Source: Corynebacterium jeikeium
GTDB taxonomy: Bacteria; Actinomycetota; Actinomycetes; Mycobacteriales; Mycobacteriaceae
NCBI GenBank assembly: GCA_003955985.1
Contig: CP033784.1
Span: 1,302,001 to 1,366,000, forward strand
Length of the DNA stretch: 64,000 nucleotides
Reading direction: 5' to 3'
Of this stretch, positions 41,402-48,789 are shown one piece after another. Numbering within the stretch: position 1 is the first letter of the stretch; each line of letters starts with the position of its first letter. The notes below the pieces were generated by a model. The model saw only the letters and a program-made list of their open reading frames with translations, was not told the DNA's origin and did not search any database. The translations under genes and the position numbers were made by a program.

Positions 41402-44230
41402 ATGAACGAACAAGTACATGGTGACACTGACCGACACACTGCAAGCAATGAGCAATCCTCATCGACCGCTACCGCGAAGCAGCAGGACTTGCTCTGGGAG
41501 GATATTCGCCACCTGGGTCGAATTCTTGGGCAGGTAATCCGCGAGCAAGAGGGTGACGAGGTCTTTAACCTGGTCGAAAATGCTCGCCGTGCAGCCTTCG
41601 AACTCCATCGTGGCGATGGCGACATCGAGAAGCTCACCGGCCTCTTCCGCGATATTGACCCTGCCGAGGCAAGCCCTGTCATCCGTGCTTTCACGCACTT
41701 CGCACTTTTAGCTAACCTCGCTGAGGATTTGCACGAGGAGCTGGGCATCGAGGCATCTCTCGATGCTGGCGATCCGCCGCAGGACTCCACGCTGGAAGCA
41801 ACATGGCAGAAGCTTCGCGACGCCAAGGTTTCCGGCAGCGCCATTGCGGACATGATGGACCACATTGAGGTCGTCCCGGTTCTGACCGCACACCCAACGG
41901 AAACTCGTCGTCGCACAGTGTTCGATGTGCAGAAGCACATCACGGCTGCAATGCGGCGCCGCCACGAGATCCAGGCAGCCCCGATGAATGCGCGCACCGC
42001 GGACCGACTCGCTGAGATTGATGCCGATATCCGTCGCCGGATCCTGACGCTGTGGCAAACGGCTCTGATTCGCATGAACCGCCCGGATATTCGCGACGAG
42101 GTCGAAGTTGGTCTTCGCTACTACCAGCTTTCTCTGCTGGAAGCTGTGCCACAGATTAACCGAGACGTCGTCAAGCACTTGCGTCAGCTCGGCGGCAACA
42201 AGCTGCCGGCTAACCCAACGATTCGCATGGGATCGTGGATCGGCGGCGACCACGACGGTAACCCGTACGTGACAGAGGAGACGCTGCGCTACGCCTCCGA
42301 TAGGGCAGCGGGTACCATCCTGCGTCACTACTTCTCGCAGTTGCATCTGCTGGAGCGCGAGCTCAGTCTCAGTGATCGCCTGACCAAGGTCACCGTGGAT
42401 CTAGTCGCCTTGGCCAGCCGAGGCCACAATGACGTACCAAACCGCGAAGATGAACCGTACCGTCGTGCGGTTCACGGTATCCGCGGTCGCGTGGCGGCAA
42501 CAGCGGTGAACTTCTTCGACGAGTCCATCATTGAGGGCGACTGGTCGGAATTCACTCCGTATGACAGCGCCGAGGAGCTACTTGAAGAGCTCTCGATTAT
42601 CGACGACTCCCTGCGGTCCAGCCACGATGACCTCATCGCCGATCACCGCCTGCGCGACCTGATGGATTCAGTGGAGGTATTTGGTTTCCACCTGTACTCG
42701 ATTGATCTCCGCCAGAATTCGGACTCTCAAGAGGAAATTCTCACCGAGCTGTTCTCCGCTGCCGGTGTGGTGGACAACTACGCGGGATTGAAGGAAGCCG
42801 ACAAGGTCGAGCTGCTGACCAAGGAACTGCAGTCCTCCCGTCCGCTGGTTTCGACTTCCGCAGATCTTTCCGAAGCTACGGCTCGCGAGCTAGGCATTAT
42901 GCGTGCGGCATCTCGTGCGGTGCGCAAGTACGGTCACGACGCGGTACCGCACTGCATCATTTCGATGTGTACATCGGTCTCCGACCTGCTGGAGCCGATG
43001 ATTCTGCTCAAGGAAGTCGGTCTGATTCGCCCGAATGGCTCCCAGCCGACCGGTTCTGTTGACGTCATTCCGCTGTTCGAAACCATCGAAGACCTGCAGG
43101 CTGGTGCCGACGTGCTGCGTGCTGCGTGGGACATTCCGGTCTACCGCGCATACGTGTCCGCACGCGGAGATCTGCAGGAAGTCATGCTCGGCTACTCCGA
43201 CTCCAACAAGGACGGCGGGTACTTCGCTGCAAACTGGGCGCTTTACGACGCGGAGGTCGCAATCGTGGCAGCCGCGAAGGACAACGACATTCGCCTGCGT
43301 CTCTTCCATGGCCGCGGAGGTACTGTCGGCCGTGGTGGCGGTCCGTCCTACGAGGCAATCCTGGCGCAGCCTTCCGGCGCAGTCCAGGGGTCGGTGCGTA
43401 TCACCGAGCAGGGCGAGATTATCTCTGCCAAGTACGGTCACCCTGCAGCGGCACGCAGGAACCTCGCCGCGCTGGTTTCGGCAACGATTGAGTCGACTCT
43501 GCTCGACGTCGATGATCTGAAGAACCCGGCTCGCGCCCACGAGATTATGTCGGAGATTTCCGACCTGTCTCGCGAGGCCTACTCGAAGCTCATGCACGAG
43601 GACCCGGGCTTTATTGACTTCTTCACGTCGTCGACCCCGGTCGATGAGATCGGCAGCCTGAACATCGGTTCGCGTCCGACCTCACGCAAGCAGACCCAGA
43701 CCATTTCTGACCTGCGCGCAATTCCGTGGGTACTGTCCTGGTCGCAGCAGCGTTCTATGGTGCCGGGCTGGTTTGGTGTCGGCTCTGCACTGCAGGAGTG
43801 GATCGGCGAGGACGAAGACGGTTCCCGCCTGGCTGAGCTCCGTCAGCTCAACGAGATTTGGCCGTTCTTCAATTCGGTGCTGTCGAACATGGCGCAGGTC
43901 ATGTCCAAGGCTGACCTCAACCTGGCGCGCGCCTACGCTAGCCTGTGCCAAGATAAGGCCGACGGTGAGCGCATCTACGGCATCATCAAGGCTGAGTTCG
44001 ACCTGACTTTGGAGATGTTCCTGAAGGTAACCGGGTACAAGCACCTGCTGGAGGACAACCCGCTGCTCAGGCGCTCGGTGGACATGCGCTTCCCGTACCT
44101 TATGCCGCTGAACATCATCCAGCTGGAGATGCTGCGTCGTTACCGTGCCGGCGATAATCGCGACAAGGTGCGTCGGGGCATTCAGCTGACCATGAATGGT
44201 CTGGCAACTGCACTGCGCAACTCCGGCTAG
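41402..44230 (+). CDS. ppc: Phosphoenolpyruvate carboxylase
   Basis: A 942-residue anaplerotic enzyme adding bicarbonate to PEP to give oxaloacetate. The catalytic His164 lies in TAHPTETRRRTV. GYSDSNKDGGY, FHGRGGTVGRGGGPSY (PEP-binding) and the C-terminal TMNGLATALRNSG (tetramer/allosteric end) are intact. I chose ATG 41402. The N-terminus is about 23 residues longer and more polar than in C. glutamicum, and the upstream open frame is not conserved. It sits between tpiA and secG, the standard order. Confidence 0.96.
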   Translation: MNEQVHGDTDRHTASNEQSSSTATAKQQDLLWEDIRHLGRILGQVIREQEGDEVFNLVENARRAAFELHRGDGDIEKLTGLFRDIDPAEASPVIRAFTHFALLANLAEDLHEELGIEASLDAGDPPQDSTLEATWQKLRDAKVSGSAIADMMDHIEVVPVLTAHPTETRRRTVFDVQKHITAAMRRRHEIQAAPMNARTADRLAEIDADIRRRILTLWQTALIRMNRPDIRDEVEVGLRYYQLSLLEAVPQINRDVVKHLRQLGGNKLPANPTIRMGSWIGGDHDGNPYVTEETLRYASDRAAGTILRHYFSQLHLLERELSLSDRLTKVTVDLVALASRGHNDVPNREDEPYRRAVHGIRGRVAATAVNFFDESIIEGDWSEFTPYDSAEELLEELSIIDDSLRSSHDDLIADHRLRDLMDSVEVFGFHLYSIDLRQNSDSQEEILTELFSAAGVVDNYAGLKEADKVELLTKELQSSRPLVSTSADLSEATARELGIMRAASRAVRKYGHDAVPHCIISMCTSVSDLLEPMILLKEVGLIRPNGSQPTGSVDVIPLFETIEDLQAGADVLRAAWDIPVYRAYVSARGDLQEVMLGYSDSNKDGGYFAANWALYDAEVAIVAAAKDNDIRLRLFHGRGGTVGRGGGPSYEAILAQPSGAVQGSVRITEQGEIISAKYGHPAAARRNLAALVSATIESTLLDVDDLKNPARAHEIMSEISDLSREAYSKLMHEDPGFIDFFTSSTPVDEIGSLNIGSRPTSRKQTQTISDLRAIPWVLSWSQQRSMVPGWFGVGSALQEWIGEDEDGSRLAELRQLNEIWPFFNSVLSNMAQVMSKADLNLARAYASLCQDKADGERIYGIIKAEFDLTLEMFLKVTGYKHLLEDNPLLRRSVDMRFPYLMPLNIIQLEMLRRYRAGDNRDKVRRGIQLTMNGLATALRNSG

Positions 44231-44331
44231 GAATTCGCCTAGGGATACGGCTAGGGATACCTAGCCAGCGGAGCAATTGCGCTAGTATAGTTGGAGTTCT
44301 TAAAGAAGCGACGTTTCAAAAGGAAGTGCGC

Positions 44332-44568
44332 GTGTACCTCGCCATTCAGATTGTCCTGGTCATCACATCAATCCTGATGACGCTGTTCATCCTGCTCCAC
44401 AAGGGTAAGGGTGGCGGACTGTCCAGCCTCTTTGGTGGCGGCATGCAGTCGAATCTGTCCGGTTCGACTGTGGTGGAGAAGAACCTTGACCGCGTCACTA
44501 TCGTGACCGTGATTATCTGGTTGCTCTGCATTGTCCTGTTGCTGCTGTTCAATACCTTCGGCTGGTAG
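44332..44568 (+). CDS. secG: Preprotein translocase subunit SecG
   Basis: A 78-residue membrane protein with two transmembrane helices (about 2-20 and 54-76) and the conserved loop LHKGKGGGLSSLFGGG followed by SNLSGSTVVEKNLDR. It assists SecYE protein export. I chose GTG 44332 because AGGAAG (44321-44326) is at good spacing; the in-frame GTG 44326 overlaps that site. The 100 bp between ppc and secG carry two CTAGGGATAC direct repeats and a -10-like TATAGT, so a separate promoter is likely. Confidence 0.92.
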   Translation: MYLAIQIVLVITSILMTLFILLHKGKGGGLSSLFGGGMQSNLSGSTVVEKNLDRVTIVTVIIWLLCIVLLLLFNTFGW

Positions 44569-44597
44569 GTTCCGCACGCAGCACGCCCCACCGCAGG

Positions 44598-44605
44598 CCT
44601 TTAAG
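44598..44605. repeat. 8-bp target-site duplication, left copy (CCTTTAAG)
   Basis: CCTTTAAG lies immediately outside the left terminal GGCTCTTC of the composite element and is repeated exactly at 47935-47942, just outside the right terminal repeat. ISL3-family elements make 8-bp duplications, so these mark one insertion event of the whole 44606-47934 unit. Confidence 0.9.
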
Positions 44606-44658
44606 GGCTCTTCGGAATTTTGGGTGTAGATGGGTTTGGTGATCGGGGTGTGTTGAAG
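44606..44658 (+). repeat. 53-bp remnant of an ISL3-family left end
   Basis: These 53 bp are identical to 46498-46550, the left end of the complete IS, and then diverge abruptly. Both begin GGCTCTTCGG. The remnant keeps the terminal inverted repeat that transposase must bind but lacks any transposase coding. It also provides the -35-like TTGAAG at its inner edge. Confidence 0.92.
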
Positions 44659-44681
44659 TGGTCGGACGCGATTGATAGAGT
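44653..44681 (+). promoter_or_regulatory. Possible hybrid promoter at the IS-remnant junction
   Basis: TTGAAG (44653-44658) is the last hexamer of the IS remnant; after exactly 17 bp comes TAGAGT (44676-44681) from the adjacent DNA. Transcription would start about 30 bp before the first SMR gene. The same -35 in the intact IS copy has no matching -10 at this spacing. The arrangement is visible; its activity is inferred. Confidence 0.45.
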
Positions 44682-44716
44682 AAGCCCGGACTCATTACGG
44701 AAGTTGGAAATCCCAC

Positions 44717-45067
44717 ATGCTCAAAAGCTGGCTGTTACTGATCGGGGCGGTTGTTGCCGAGGCGCTTGGCACCATGTGCCTGCGTGCAGCCGTTGATCAA
44801 CCGCTCTATGCCATCGGGGTGGTCATCGGATACATCATTGCTTTCACCCTCTTGGGACTCGCCCTGGGAAGAGGTATTCCAATCGGCATTGCCTATGGAA
44901 TTTGGGCAGCAGCCGGAGTTGCCCTGGTCGCGGTTCTGGGTGCCGTGTTATTCCATGAAACGCTCAGCTTAACGGCGATCATCGGCATTGTCACCATCAT
45001 GGCCGGCGTCTTCATTGTCCAAACCGGCCAGCGCGATCCAGGCAAAGCTGAGGTGTTGGAATCATGA
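44717..45067 (+). CDS. Small multidrug resistance (SMR) exporter, subunit A of a pair
   Basis: A 116-residue four-helix membrane protein of the EmrE/QacE family, which exports quaternary ammonium compounds and other lipophilic cations in exchange for protons. The essential membrane Glu is E15 in GAVVAEALGTMCLR, and the IAYGIWAAAGV motif of helix 3 is intact. It has a longer hydrophilic C-tail than its partner. The next gene overlaps by 4 bp (ATGA), the layout of heterodimeric SMR pairs such as EbrAB or YkkCD. The gene is cargo of the composite transposon. The exact substrate cannot be read from sequence. Confidence 0.87.
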   Translation: MLKSWLLLIGAVVAEALGTMCLRAAVDQPLYAIGVVIGYIIAFTLLGLALGRGIPIGIAYGIWAAAGVALVAVLGAVLFHETLSLTAIIGIVTIMAGVFIVQTGQRDPGKAEVLES

Positions 45068-45378
45068 GCTGGCTGTTTCTGTCCTTTTCGATCGTTTCTG
45101 AAATTATCGCTACCCTGAGTCTGCGTGCTTCGGATGGCTTTCGGAAGAAAATCTGGATCCTGCCACTCGTGGTGTTCTACGGGCTCGCTTTCTTTTTCTT
45201 AGCGGTTACTATCTCCTACGGCATGCCGGTGGCCATTGCCTACGGCATCTGGTCAGCTATCGGTGTCGCGCTCATCGCAGTGCTGGCGCGGATCATCTGG
45301 AAAGAGCCGTTAACCCCGCGCATGATCTTGGGACTGGTGCTGATCATGGCGGGGGTGGTGCTCGTCGAACTGGGGTAA
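45064..45378 (+). CDS. SMR exporter, subunit B of a pair
   Basis: A 104-residue four-helix SMR protein that starts MSWLFLSFSIVSEIIATLSLR with the essential Glu at E13. ASDGF after helix 1 and VAIAYGIWSAIGVALIA in helix 3 are typical of QacE/EmrE-like proteins. It overlaps gene A by ATGA, so the two are translated together and probably pair in opposite membrane orientation. Its stop is 3 bp from the stop of the convergent acs fragment, so there is no room for a separate terminator. Confidence 0.87.
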   Translation: MSWLFLSFSIVSEIIATLSLRASDGFRKKIWILPLVVFYGLAFFFLAVTISYGMPVAIAYGIWSAIGVALIAVLARIIWKEPLTPRMILGLVLIMAGVVLVELG

Positions 45379-45381
45379 GCG

Positions 45382-46497
45382 CTATTGGGCCCGAGCGGCG
45401 CGAACCTGCTGCTGGATAGTCTCCATGACCGAAGCATCGGCCAAGGTTGTGGTATCACCAATCTCGCGGTCTTCGGCGAGATCTTTGAGCAGACGGCGCA
45501 TAATCTTACCCGAGCGGGTCTTGGGGAGGTCAGTGACCACGGTGATTGATCGCGGTGTCGCAATCGGTCCGATCGCGGCACGAACATGATCACGCAGGAC
45601 CCCGACGGCGTCGTCGAGTTGCTGAGCGCTTTCGCGCAGAATCACAAACGCCTCGATCGCCTGCCCGGTGGTTTCATCTTGGGCCCCGACCACAGCGGCC
45701 TCAGCAACCATCGCATGGGCGACCAACGCCGATTCAATTTCTGCCGTCGACATCCGGTGCCCGGAAACATTGAGCACATCATCGACCCGGCCCAGGACCC
45801 AAATATCGCCGTCCTTATCGAATTTCGCGCCGTCACCGGCAAAATATACGCCAGGGTACTGTGACCAGTAGGTTTTCTGATACCGTTCCTCATCGCCCCA
45901 CAGGGTGCGCAGCATGCCGGGCCACGGTTCGGTGATCACCAGATAGCCACCGTTGCCGGGTTCTACCGGAACGCCGGCTTCGTCATAGATATCGGCCGTA
46001 ATGCCGGGCAGGGCGCGCATCGCGGCCCCGGGTTTCGTGGCGGTCACCCCGGGTAGCGGGCTGATCAGAATATGGCCGTTTTCGGTCTGCCACCAGGTGT
46101 CCACGATCGGTGCGTTATTGCCCCCGATGTGCTCGCGGTACCACATCCACGCTTCGGGGTTGATCGGTTCACCCACGCTGCCCAACAACCGCAGCGACGA
46201 CAGGTCATATTCGGCCGGGATATCGCGACCCCAGCGCATGAACGTACGGATACTGGTGGGCGCACAGTACAGAATCGTCACGCCGTATTTCTGCACGATC
46301 TCCCACCAGCGCCCCCGATGCGGAGTATCCGGGGTGCCCTCATACAGCACCGAGGTGGTCGCATTGGCCAGCGGCCCGTAGACGATATAGGAGTGCCCGG
46401 TGACCCAGCCGATATCGGCGGCCGTCCAGTAGATATCGGTTTCGGGTTTGATATCAAAAACCGCCCAGTGGGTGTAGGAAACCCCCACGAGATATCC
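45382..46497 (-). pseudogene. acs: Acetyl-CoA synthetase, 5'-truncated by the IS
   Basis: About 370 C-terminal residues of an acetyl-CoA synthetase. The fragment starts at GYLVGVSYTH and includes WWQTENG (adenylation core A5), the GDGAKFDKDGDIWVLGR hinge region and LPKTRSGKIMRR with the acetylatable Lys. The first 280 or so residues, including the ATP-binding P-loop, are missing because the IS begins at 46498. The frame runs on by chance into the IS to an ATG at 46599, but no active enzyme can result. Base and codon use look more G+C-rich at third positions than neighbouring genes, pointing to a high-G+C actinobacterial donor. Confidence 0.9.
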
Positions 46498-46561
46498 GGC
46501 TCTTCGGAATTTTGGGTGTAGATGGGTTTGGTGATCGGGGTGTGTTGAAGGCGTAAAAAGA

Positions 46562-46619
46562 GTCGAGGTCTTCCGAAGATGGAAGTGACGAAACCACACA
46601 TCTGAAGAAAGACCTCGAC
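46562..46619 (+). promoter_or_regulatory. Inverted repeat ending at the transposase start codon
   Basis: GTCGAGGTCTT (46562-46572) pairs perfectly with AAGACCTCGAC (46609-46619), whose last base adjoins the transposase ATG at 46620. In RNA read through from outside, the stem would cover the start region and the edge of the GAAGAAAG ribosome-binding site. Other IS families use such a hairpin to stop translation of impinging transcripts. Confidence 0.5.
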
Positions 46620-47930
46620 ATGCACCAGCTTACCTTCTCGCGCCCAGATCTTGATGCCTTTTGCCTGCTGAGCAATTCCGGCGTCACCGTGACCGGTCAA
46701 CACGTCACCGCCGAGCAAGCCGTGCTGGAATGTCGAGTCGTGGAGGCCGATCAGTTCTGTCGGCATTGCGGTGCTGAAGCCACAGTGCGAGGCAGTGTGG
46801 TGCGCAAAGTCACGCATGTGCCGGTGGGTTGGCGGCCCACCCACTTGCATGTGCGGTTACGCCGCTACCGGTGCGATACCTGTGCCCGTGTCTGGCAACA
46901 AGACACCACATCCGTGGTGGCTCCAGAGGCCAAACTCTCGCATGCTGCCGCGTTGTGGGCGTTGAAATCGGTAGTCATCGACCGGTTATCCATTGCCCGG
47001 GTGGCGGCCAATCTGGGCGTGTCCTGGCATACCGCCAACGACGCGGTGCTGACCACGGGTCGGCGGTTGCTCATTGACGATCCCAACCGGCTCAATGGGG
47101 TCAGAGTGTTGGGGGTCGATGAGCACGTGTGGCGCCACACCCGCTGGGGTAACCGGTATGTCACCGTGGTCATCGATTTGACCCCCGTGGCAGACCGCAC
47201 AGGCCCGGCACGGTTATTGGATATGGTCCCGGGCCGGTCCAAACAAACCTTCATCACCTGGTTAGAAGCGCAAACCAGCGCGTTTCGGGCCGGCATTGAG
47301 ATCGTGGCCATGGATGGGTTCACCGGGTATAAAACCGCAGCAGCTGAAACCCTGCCTGAGGCCACCACGGTCATGGATCCCTTCCATGTGGTGGCCCTGG
47401 CCGGTCAGGCCGTGGATAAGGTTCGACAACGCATCCAACAAGCCACCCTGAGCCGGCGTGGTCGCAACGGGGACCCATTGTATGGGATCCGCAAAGTGCT
47501 AAAAACCGGCAAAGAGTATCTGACCGAACAACAACAAGCCCGCCGGGATGCCGTGTTTGCCAACCCGGACCATGCCCCGGTCAAGACCACCTATGACATC
47601 TACCAAAAGATTGTCGCCGCCTACCGCAACCCCAACAAGAAGCAAGCCAAAAAACGGTTCCGCAAACTCATTGCTTCCATCAGCCACGGGGTCCCCAACA
47701 CGCTCAAAGAGCTGCAGACGTTGGGCCGGACGATGAAACGCCGGGCTGATGACATCTTGGCCTACTTCGATCATATCGGCACCAGCAACGGTCCCACCGA
47801 AGCCATCAACGGCAGAATCGAACACCTGCGCGGTACCGCCCTAGGCTTCCGCAACCTCACCCACTACATCACCAGAGCACTGCTGGACACCGGCGGATTC
47901 CGAACCAAAATACACTCATTTTTACGATGA
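46620..47930 (+). CDS. tnp: ISL3-family transposase
   Basis: A 436-residue DDE transposase. The N-terminal zinc ribbon (CRHCG and CDTC, about residues 45-90) and HTH region (RLSIARVAANLGVSWHTAND) bind the ends. The catalytic triad reads D167 in VLGVDEHVW, D232 in VAMDGFTGY and E394 in GPTEAINGRIEH. The length equals that of IS31831-type transposases. The frame is intact. Its expression may be held down by the inverted repeat at 46562-46619. Confidence 0.94.
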   Translation: MHQLTFSRPDLDAFCLLSNSGVTVTGQHVTAEQAVLECRVVEADQFCRHCGAEATVRGSVVRKVTHVPVGWRPTHLHVRLRRYRCDTCARVWQQDTTSVVAPEAKLSHAAALWALKSVVIDRLSIARVAANLGVSWHTANDAVLTTGRRLLIDDPNRLNGVRVLGVDEHVWRHTRWGNRYVTVVIDLTPVADRTGPARLLDMVPGRSKQTFITWLEAQTSAFRAGIEIVAMDGFTGYKTAAAETLPEATTVMDPFHVVALAGQAVDKVRQRIQQATLSRRGRNGDPLYGIRKVLKTGKEYLTEQQQARRDAVFANPDHAPVKTTYDIYQKIVAAYRNPNKKQAKKRFRKLIASISHGVPNTLKELQTLGRTMKRRADDILAYFDHIGTSNGPTEAINGRIEHLRGTALGFRNLTHYITRALLDTGGFRTKIHSFLR

Positions 47931-47934
47931 GCCC

Positions 47935-47942
47935 CTTTAAGC
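47935..47942. repeat. 8-bp target-site duplication, right copy (CCTTTAAG)
   Basis: Exact copy of 44598-44605, immediately outside the right inverted repeat of the IS. Removing one copy and the 3,329 bp between rejoins secG to the pgl terminator. Confidence 0.9.
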
Positions 47943-47948
47943 AATAAA

Positions 47949-47988
47949 AATTCCCGTCGATAGCATTTCGCTTATCGACGGGAATTTG
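47949..47988 (-). terminator. Terminator of the pgl operon (minus strand), near secG
   Basis: AAATTCCCGTCGATA (47949-47963) pairs perfectly with TATCGACGGGAATTT (47974-47988), a 15-bp stem with a T-rich tract on the minus-strand side. It ends the zwf-opcA-pgl transcript and may also have served the convergent secG before the transposon inserted. Confidence 0.85.
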
Positions 47989-48021
47989 CTGGTTCTGGGC
48001 TGTTAGCGGTGAAGCGGAAGC

Positions 48022-48789
48022 CTAGAGCTGCGCAGCCGCAGCATCGTCAACAAAGACAACGGTTTCCTGAACACCGCGAACCCCGGCCGCCGGCCACTGC
48101 GCTGGGTCGTCCTGCTGAGCGATAGCTGCAATTGCCTCAGCCTTTTCGCCGCCCGCTACAAGTAGCCACACACGCTGAGAGCTGGCGATGGCCGGCATCG
48201 TCAGCGTGATGCGGGTCGGCGGTGGCTTCGGGCAGTTATGCACGTCCACGACCAAGCGTTCCTGCTCAGCCAGCGCTGCGGTATGTGGGAAAATCGAGTT
48301 GATGTGTCCCTCTCCGCCCATACCGAGAAGGTGAAGGTCAAAGCCATTTGGAGCCTTCTCCCGAACGATCGCTTCGTAGCTTTCGGCGGCCTCCGTGGTG
48401 GTCACGCCGCTGTCGGCAGCGGCAAACTCGAAGATGTTTTCCTCCGGCACGCCGACAGGGGACAAGAGACGCTTACGAGCAGCCAACGCATTGCGATCTG
48501 CCGAGTCGGCAGCGACAAAGCGTTCATCTCCGAAGAACACCAGGACTCGGTTCCAGTCGATGTCTCCGGAATCGTCGGCAAGCGCACTGAGCAAAGCGGT
48601 ACCCGCGCCGCCACCGGTGAGAACGACGCGTACGAAACCGTCATCGGTGACCGGAGAGGCGTTGCCATGGTGGACGGCGACAACCGCATCGATGAAGCGC
48701 TGACGTGCAGCCTCGACGATGCCCGCCTGGTCAGCGGCGCGGTGGAACTGAGGGGCAGGGACGGTATTCGAGGCGTTATCGGTGGTCAC
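48022..48789 (-). CDS. pgl: 6-phosphogluconolactonase
   Basis: A 255-residue enzyme hydrolysing 6-phosphogluconolactone in the oxidative pentose phosphate pathway. LTGGGAGTALLSAL (near 50), VFFGDERFV (near 83) and LLGMGGEGHINSIFPH (near 150) match the NagB/DevB family. It starts at GTG 48789 overlapping the opcA stop by 4 bp (GTGA). Also called devB. Confidence 0.94.
   Translation of the reverse strand: MTTDNASNTVPAPQFHRAADQAGIVEAARQRFIDAVVAVHHGNASPVTDDGFVRVVLTGGGAGTALLSALADDSGDIDWNRVLVFFGDERFVAADSADRNALAARKRLLSPVGVPEENIFEFAAADSGVTTTEAAESYEAIVREKAPNGFDLHLLGMGGEGHINSIFPHTAALAEQERLVVDVHNCPKPPPTRITLTMPAIASSQRVWLLVAGGEKAEAIAAIAQQDDPAQWPAAGVRGVQETVVFVDDAAAAQL

Larger units (their letters stand above)
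44606..47934 (+). mobile_element. Composite ISL3-family transposon carrying a paired SMR exporter
   Basis: This is a 3,329-bp unit between perfect 8-bp direct repeats. Left to right it has a 53-bp left-end remnant of the IS, two overlapping SMR exporter genes, a 3' part of acs on the other strand, and a complete ISL3-family IS in the same orientation as the remnant. The internal junction of the full IS (8 bp at 46490-46497, AGATATCC) does not match the outer duplication. So the outer ends, the remnant's left and the IS's right, were joined in one transposition. It landed between secG and the terminator of the pgl operon without breaking a gene. The terminal repeat and transposase are intact, so it may still move. 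Confidence 0.88.
46498..47934 (+). mobile_element. Complete ISL3-family insertion sequence
   Basis: A 1,437-bp element. The left end (46498-46520) and the inverted right end (47912-47934) match at 17 of 23 positions, both beginning GGCTC from outside. The start GGCTCTTC is shared with corynebacterial ISL3 elements such as IS31831/IS1207. It encodes one transposase whose stop codon lies within the right repeat. It interrupts acs on its left and abuts the outer target duplication on its right. Confidence 0.92.

Noticed and set aside
44236..44262. CTAGGGATAC direct repeats before secG as a mobile-element trace
   Set aside because: Two 10-bp copies only, without terminal repeats or duplications; more likely chance or part of the promoter.
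44659..44716. Guanidine riboswitch upstream of the SMR pair
   Set aside because: ACG-containing loops occur, but the paired stems of guanidine-II or -III riboswitches are not present, and the space is only 58 bp.
46498..46599. Extension of acs into the IS as a longer gene
   Set aside because: The extra residues are reverse-read IS end sequence; it is a chance fusion, so the acs boundary is set at 46497.
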